From contig CM040748.1 of NCBI GenBank assembly GCA_022829145.1, forward strand, positions 6,893,501 through 6,957,500: a stretch of 64,000 bases of DNA, written 5' to 3'. Positions 61,801 to 64,000 of this stretch are shown here, piece by piece. The notes under the pieces are model-generated. The model saw only the letters and a program-made list of their open reading frames with translations. It searched no databases and was not told the origin of the DNA. Both the position numbers and the translations under genes were made by a program. Numbering within the stretch: the first letter of the stretch is position 1; each line of letters starts with the position of its first letter. This stretch comes from Albula goreensis. Its lineage: Eukaryota > Chordata > Actinopteri > Albuliformes > Albulidae.

Positions 61801-62750
61801 ATTTTTTTCAGTCAACCGTTTCTTTTGTTGATTTTGAGGTGTGTTTGTGGTCACTGCCATGCAGGAAGGTCCACCTGCTGCCAAGTCTCAACCTCTTGTC
61901 CGAGACGACCAGGATTTTGGCTAAAATGTCCTGGTACTTATTTAAGCTAATGATGTCATTGATCCTAACAAGGGCCTCGGGACTAGTGACAAATTGACAT
62001 ACAATTTGACCTTCATGTATTAATGCAGGAAGAACAAGTTCAGCTTAGGTTTAATTGTCGATTTGTCACAGGTCACATTACAAATGTTGCCCTACCACTT
62101 ATTATGGTGTTTATGTCGTAACCTTTTTATTTGGGCATTTTATTTTTCAGCCAGCAAGTTTTAAGTTGTAAAATTTCAACACTTCAGTTTAAACTGAATT
62201 TGATTTTAGTGAGATGCTGGCTTGCTAATGGTTTAATTCATCTGTGCATCGTACTGGAGCCTCACAATTTCTCTCATGGACTACTTGAATCAGCCTCCGG
62301 GTTTAACTTACTGGAATCAGTTACTGCTGCATGTTCATGTTCTCCAAGGCTACTTCCAAAAGCCACCCAGTGCATTGTGAAACACAATCTATCTAGTTGC
62401 CCATATAAAATTGTGTAACAGTAAAAATGGAAAAGTTTTTTTCATAGGCAAGCTGAATTCATTGGGGGCATATACAGGTGTAAATCTGTCATTTACTTCC
62501 ATTTATTGGCTCTGATGTATCCTGTTGTTCTGCATTTACTGGTAAGCTGTAAAGCTGTAACCATGGCAGCTGTGCTTCCCCCTAACGGTGTGCTTTTCCC
62601 TGCAGCGCGCGAGCTCTGGAGAAGGCCCGGACGGAGCTCCAGAATGAGCTGGTGCAGCTGCGCACCAAGGTCCTGGAGGAGCAGAAGAAGAGAGAGCAGC
62701 AGGATGCCCTCGTCCGCCGCCTGCAGAAGAGAGTCTTACTGCTCACCAAG
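16094..62750 (+). CDS. mad1l1: Spindle assembly checkpoint protein MAD1 (MAD1L1), 10 coding exons, 3'-partial
   Basis: Join 16094-16240, 16360-16500, 16867-17046, 17873-17997, 18190-18271, 21067-21197, 22150-22264, 23705-23766, 35678-35764, 62606-62750: 1215 nt, 405 codons, frame open throughout, ending in phase 0. MAD1 is a coiled-coil dimer at unattached kinetochores and at nuclear pores (via TPR); it recruits Mad2 and templates its conversion to the anaphase-inhibiting form. Landmarks matching human MAD1 are [11 protein letters not shown] (14-24), [19 protein letters not shown] (70-88), [42 protein letters not shown] and [12 protein letters not shown] at 394-405. The Mad2-interacting motif, the Bub1-binding RLK region and the C-terminal RWD fold are not in the window. 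Start chosen from homology and context GAAAATGG. The gene is stretched by 11.9-kb and 26.8-kb introns. Confidence 0.95.
16360..16500 (+). CDS. mad1l1: MAD1L1 exon 3
   Basis: 47 codons, residues 50-96, phase 0 at both ends. [20 protein letters not shown] is nearly identical to human MAD1 and marks the start of the long coiled coil. The acceptor TTCTTGTAG ends at 16359; the donor is GTGAGG. Confidence 0.95.
16501..16866 (+). other. MAD1L1 intron 3 (366 bp)
   Basis: Nothing notable. It ends with a T-rich tract and ATTATTCAG at 16866. Confidence 0.85.
16867..17046 (+). CDS. mad1l1: MAD1L1 exon 4
   Basis: 60 codons, residues 97-156, phase 0. [20 protein letters not shown] matches human REVDRNQELLTRIRQLQERE; the rest is charged heptad coiled coil rich in Lys and Glu. 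The donor is GTATTG. Confidence 0.95.
17047..17872 (+). other. MAD1L1 intron 4
   Basis: AT-rich intron with a 13-base A run near 17460. No other feature seen; the open frame at 17651-17833 is unsupported. Confidence 0.8.
17873..17997 (+). CDS. mad1l1: MAD1L1 exon 5
   Basis: Residues 157-197 plus two bases of a split Arg: [20 protein letters not shown] then [21 protein letters not shown]. Coiled coil. The acceptor TCAATGCAG ends at 17872; the donor is GTACCC. Confidence 0.93.
18190..18271 (+). CDS. mad1l1: MAD1L1 exon 6
   Basis: Residues 198-225: [20 protein letters not shown] then SENELKIK, corresponding to the human KCQEANQKIQELQ region. The acceptor TCCTATAG ends at 18189; the donor is GTATGA. 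Exits in phase 0. Confidence 0.93.
18628..18976 (-). mobile_element. tRNA-type SINE remnant, 5'-truncated
   Basis: Read on the minus strand, it starts with GGGGTTCGATCCCCGG, a perfect pol III B-box context, and continues as a CpG-rich body of about 300 bp unlike its AT-rich surroundings, ending in a GGGAAATAAATTTGAAAG-like tail. No A box is seen upstream of the B box, so the tRNA head is incomplete. The family is not recognised. Its CpG richness produces a 100-codon pseudo-frame. Confidence 0.6.
20197..20390. mobile_element. Degenerate hAT-like MITE
   Basis: The ends CAGGAGTGACCAACCCTGG and, reversed, CAGGGATGGCTAACCCCAG form an imperfect inverted repeat resembling the hAT MITE at 9062-9336. 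I see no clear 8-bp duplication. Probably an old relative or different subfamily. Confidence 0.6.
20835..21056 (+). repeat. (CT)n / CCCT tract, 222 bp, abutting exon 7 acceptor
   Basis: Nearly pure pyrimidine on the coding strand, mostly CTCTCT with CCCT patches. It ends ten bases before the exon 7 acceptor AG at 21065-21066, so it is the polypyrimidine tract of that splice site. It reads as Ser/Leu on the + strand and Arg/Glu on the minus strand; neither is a gene. Confidence 0.97.
21067..21197 (+). CDS. mad1l1: MAD1L1 exon 7
   Basis: Residues 226-268 plus a split Arg: [20 protein letters not shown] then [20 protein letters not shown] and SYLR, closely matching human LEQKLSLQEQDAAIVKNMKS. 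GC-rich exon. Donor GTAGAG, phase 2. Confidence 0.95.
21577..21639 (+). repeat. (TGTC)n microsatellite, about 16 copies
   Basis: Uninterrupted tetranucleotide repeat, likely length-polymorphic. Confidence 0.97.
21639..21692. other. Imperfect hairpin, 18 paired bases
   Basis: TAACTGGGTGA pairs with TCACCCAGTTA (11 bp), then an asymmetric bulge (GTGTG against TCA), then ATGTCAG with CTGACAT (7 bp) and a 10-base loop. The dimensions are near, but shorter than, a typical microRNA precursor. It could equally be the remnant of a small palindromic element. Confidence 0.6.
22150..22264 (+). CDS. mad1l1: MAD1L1 exon 8
   Basis: Residues 269-307: [20 protein letters not shown] then [19 protein letters not shown], corresponding to human REMRETNGLLQEELEGLQRKL. 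Coiled coil. The donor GTAAGA is consensus; exits in phase 0. Confidence 0.95.
22265..23704 (+). other. MAD1L1 intron 8
   Basis: A-rich run at 22541-22568. The part from about 22980 to 23500 is unique-looking, with several TTAATTA/TAATTAG words of the kind found in homeodomain-bound regulatory DNA. No exon seen. Confidence 0.7.
23705..23766 (+). CDS. mad1l1: MAD1L1 exon 9 (62 nt)
   Basis: Residues 308-327 plus a split Arg: [20 protein letters not shown], matching human LLAKLQSWERLDQTMGLSIR. The acceptor CTTCTGCAG ends at 23704; the donor is GTGAGG, phase 2. The next exon is 11.9 kb away. Confidence 0.93.
24986..25014. repeat. T homopolymer, 29 bases
   Basis: Pure T run, possibly the tail of an unrecognised minus-strand retroposon. 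No flanking duplication identified. Confidence 0.9.
25581..25780 (+). repeat. Local imperfect duplications
   Basis: CTCAATATAAGTACATTGA occurs at 25674 and 25740 (66-bp spacing), each followed by a TTTTGGGGCTTA block. ATCCAGCAATATGC followed by AGAGTTTGAG occurs at 25581 and 25692. These interleaved repeats imply at least two local duplication events. Confidence 0.8.
34338..34386. repeat. T30 run followed by (GT)n
   Basis: Thirty T, then GGA, then seven GT units. Simple sequence. Confidence 0.9.
35678..35764 (+). CDS. mad1l1: MAD1L1 exon 10 (87 nt)
   Basis: An isolated exon between giant introns, residues 328-356 plus a split Ser: [20 protein letters not shown] then QQNYSVTS, matching human [29 protein letters not shown]. 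The acceptor CTGTCCTGCAG is strong; the donor is GTAGGG, phase 2. Its length is a multiple of three and both flanks are phase 2, so skipping would preserve frame. Confidence 0.95.
36579..36700. repeat. (CA)n microsatellite, about 120 bp
   Basis: Long CA repeat with GCA and CCC interruptions. Produces His/Thr pseudo-frames on + and Val/Cys on minus. Confidence 0.97.
39992..40018. repeat. T homopolymer, 27 bases
   Basis: Pure T run; no associated element identified. Confidence 0.9.
42676..43290 (-). mobile_element. L1-like LINE fragment, ORF2 C-terminal end
   Basis: On the minus strand, 43227 down to 42964 reads through [20 protein letters not shown] and [11 protein letters not shown]. This is the pattern of the extreme C-terminus of L1-type reverse transcriptase ORFs (ILxAAxxxIxxxWL, then a WLxxVxxIYxMExIT block). 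It is followed by a 3' region ending in an A-rich AAATAAAAAATAA tail near 42676. Only the 3' end is present, as in typical 5'-truncated LINE copies, with a frameshift near 43205. The upper limit is uncertain. Confidence 0.6.
46221..46320 (-). pseudogene. Possible BED-type zinc finger remnant
   Basis: Minus-strand translation shows [11 protein letters not shown] in one frame and [10 protein letters not shown] in another, recalling the CxxC and HLK parts of BED fingers at the N-terminus of hAT transposases, with a frameshift between. Short and degraded; could be coincidence. Confidence 0.25.
48698..48725. repeat. T homopolymer, 28 bases
   Basis: Pure T run in the large MAD1L1 intron. Confidence 0.9.
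52851..52884. repeat. (TA)n microsatellite, 17 units
   Basis: Perfect TA repeat, self-complementary and likely unstable. Confidence 0.95.
53530..53930. mobile_element. Degenerate dispersed DNA-transposon repeat
   Basis: Begins near AAGGAGTTGGCCCTTTGCC and continues through TTCTACATTCCAGAACTCCC and CTGATTGGCTGGAGTCAT, a layout I recognise from a common fish interspersed repeat derived from a Tc1/mariner-type transposase read in reverse. It has many stops and no visible inverted ends. Family assignment is uncertain. Confidence 0.45.
54428..54878. mobile_element. Tigger-like (pogo/Tc1-mariner) element with nested insertion
   Basis: The outer element starts CAGGTTGAGTATCC and ends, reversed, CAGGTTTAGCATGCC, with GGATTTTGGA-type internal words characteristic of Tigger-family miniature elements; TA follows the right end and TG (a mutated TA) precedes the left. 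From about 54505, after TA, a second sequence starts CAGCCATTCCCCGATATACG, the style of another Tigger subfamily end. It interrupts the outer element until about 54777. Non-coding. Confidence 0.7.
57471..57509. other. Perfect 17-bp hairpin, 5-base loop
   Basis: TGACATTGTTCTTTCAC and its exact reverse complement flank the loop ATTTG. Pairing stops at both outer edges. Too short for a usual microRNA precursor. I see no T tract or polyadenylation signal nearby that would give it an obvious role. Confidence 0.85.
61415..62010 (-). mobile_element. Tc1-like transposon remnant (3' half of transposase plus terminus)
   Basis: The lower end is CAGTGGACTCAGGAATTGTT preceded by TA, a Tc1/mariner terminus. 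On the minus strand, the region inward reads, with frame breaks, [25 protein letters not shown] and [20 protein letters not shown], the conserved C-terminal half of Tc1 transposase including the DLNxIE segment. Stops and frameshifts show it is dead. The other terminus was not found. Confidence 0.85.
62606..62750 (+). CDS. mad1l1: MAD1L1 exon 11 (last in window)
   Basis: Completes the split Ser (357) and encodes residues 358-405: [20 protein letters not shown] then [20 protein letters not shown] and KRVLLLTK, matching human ARGLEKARQQLQEEL... and [15 protein letters not shown]-rich. The acceptor TTTTCCCTGCAG and donor GTAAGC are both strong; exits in phase 0. The remaining roughly 310 residues of MAD1 lie beyond 64000. 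Confidence 0.96.
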
Positions 62751-64000
62751 GTAAGCAGGTGAAGGCGTGCGTGTGCCCTTGCTCTTCTCCTCTCAGGCCT
62801 TTGTTGCTGAGGCCCATTTTTTGGGTTCAGTGGTATTTTATTTCAGCCCTTGAGCACAGGTGCAACCCTACTTAGCTGACCATAGGCAGGTAGCCGCCCT
62901 GACATGGGGTGGGTAGAGGGTGATGGAGAGGCTCAGTCAAACACTTCCTGATATCTCAAGGTACAGTTCATCACATTATGCCTACAGAAGAGGACAGTGA
63001 GAGTTTTTTTTCTTTGATCTCTGGTGTCTGCAGGCAGTGTTTTAACCAGGAAGGCTGTTTTCATTTCATCTCCTTTACTTTGAATACTAAATGTTCACGA
63101 GTAAACCCACTCATTGGGCAAAGCACTCAGTTCATGATTGCCTATGTCACCAGTCGTAGTGAAGATAACAAGAACGTAATTGCTTGTGTTTTCTTCTGAT
63201 AGCTTATTTTCTTCATTTAAATGATTTTCTTTTGAATTATGATTAGCTATTTTGGCATTTGGCTGACTGGCCGCTTGTTTACTCATAAAATGTATTTGGA
63301 TTTGTGTTGCTATCCAGCTTGTTAATTTTTCTCAAATTGTATCCTCAAACAGTTGTGCCAAGACATGTCATTATCTGATTTTAATAGCGTTTTGTTTTTT
63401 TCAATCGATGGAAAGTGTCGTAGTGTTTTGTTTGATGCTCACTTTTGTGCCAGAATTTGAAGCGGTTGGTTCTTCACCATTTTATTCTGAATGAAGATTT
63501 TGTGCGCTCACCTCAAATGGTGGTACAAATAGCTCAGGTCTTTAAATAAGAAAGCTGGGAGACAGCATACTTCTGCTTGCCATGTCTTTCTTTCAGCTGT
63601 GGGAAGAGAAGTATTTTATTCTTTTTTCTTCTTTCGATCTCGTCTCGCAAAAGTTTCAAGAACTGAGCTGTAGCACCTGTTCTCTTCCTTACACCAAATT
63701 AATTTCACTGTTAGGGGCTGCAGGTACAGTCAATCATCTGGCAGCATGGAATTTATTTTATTGTGTATGAATCTCCTCTGCAGTCAGCCCACCAATCAGC
63801 CTTTCTAATGTCAGCTGGTTAGGAATACAGAGACTTCCTCTGAGGATTCAACTCCCTCTCTGAGGTGTGGAGTTTAGTTATTATTATTATTAAATTGCTG
63901 TCATTTAGCTGACGCTTTTATCCAAAGCGACTTACAGTTGATTAGGCTAACCCAGGGCAATCTCCCCTGGGAGCAATGTGGGGGCCAAGGGCCCATCAGC
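62751..64000 (+). other. MAD1L1 intron 11, truncated by the window edge
   Basis: No further exon seen. The last 120 bases belong to a dispersed fish repeat. Confidence 0.8.
63886..64000 (+). repeat. Dispersed fish repeat, cut by window edge
   Basis: GACGCTTTTATCCAAAGCGA followed by CTTACA, then CCCTGGGAGCAATGTGGGG and AAGGGCCCA, is a sequence block I know as very common across teleost genomes in and near genes. Its class is not certain to me. It starts after a short ATT repeat. Confidence 0.7.

Larger units (their letters stand above)
35765..62605 (+). other. MAD1L1 intron 10 (26.8 kb)
   Basis: Largest gene-free stretch. Recognised contents are a (CA)n tract, several T runs, an L1-like fragment (42676-43290, minus), a possible BED-finger remnant (about 46221-46320), (TA)n at 52851, a transposon-derived repeat at about 53530-53930, a nested Tigger-like element (54428-54878), a 17-bp perfect hairpin (57471-57509) and a Tc1 remnant (61415-62010, minus). 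Unique-looking stretches at about 44170-44700, 55085-55560 and 59640-59970 could be regulatory. No exon of another gene found. Confidence 0.75.

Noticed and set aside
1-64000. CRISPR arrays, prophage, operons, integrated virus or other prokaryotic-type systems
   Set aside because: Spliced vertebrate genes and vertebrate repeats throughout. No regularly spaced repeats with unique spacers and no viral gene blocks seen.

Overview
The window is nuclear DNA from a vertebrate, most likely a ray-finned fish. Coding sequence is a small fraction, broken into short exons with GT-AG (once GC-AG) junctions, and the repeats are typical of fish: hAT miniature elements, Tc1/mariner and Tigger remnants, an L1-like fragment, a tRNA-type SINE, and abundant (CA)n, (CT)n and (CTGT)n tracts. 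I could not assign a species. There is no operon, CRISPR array, prophage or other prokaryotic system, and I found no convincing new gene system.

Two protein-coding genes lie head-to-tail on the + strand. (1) SNX8 (sorting nexin 8), 59-9991: eleven exons that join in frame to 483 codons plus a stop. They cover an EH-like segment, the PX domain and the BAR domain; the true N-terminus lies left of the window. (2) MAD1L1 (spindle-checkpoint protein MAD1), promoter near 14.7 kb, start codon at 16094: ten coding exons give the first 405 residues, essentially all coiled coil. The Mad2-binding and C-terminal parts lie beyond the right edge. I placed every exon by splice sites, reading phase and remembered vertebrate orthologues; no alignment was run.

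Layout: 1-9991 SNX8 exons and introns, with a minisatellite, a G-quadruplex motif and a hAT MITE in introns; 9992-14.7 kb SNX8 3' UTR and intergenic DNA with no gene visible; 14.7-23.8 kb MAD1L1 promoter and the first nine coding exons; 23.8-35.7 kb an 11.9-kb intron; 35678-35764 one 87-nt exon; 35.8-62.6 kb a 26.8-kb intron; 62606-62750 the last visible exon; then intron to the edge. The two giant introns hold transposon fossils, homopolymer runs and several unique-looking stretches that could be conserved regulatory elements.

The two genes have unrelated roles (endosomal sorting and mitotic checkpoint). Their adjacency on one strand resembles, with a smaller gap, the human chromosome 7p22 arrangement, where MRM2 and NUDT1 lie between or beside them. 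Neither is visible in the gap here.

The observations most worth checking are the GC-AG intron forced by reading frame in SNX8, the EH-like exon of SNX8, the 222-bp CT tract serving as the polypyrimidine tract of a MAD1L1 exon, two hairpins in MAD1L1 introns, and the TCTCGCGA/YY1-type promoter of MAD1L1.
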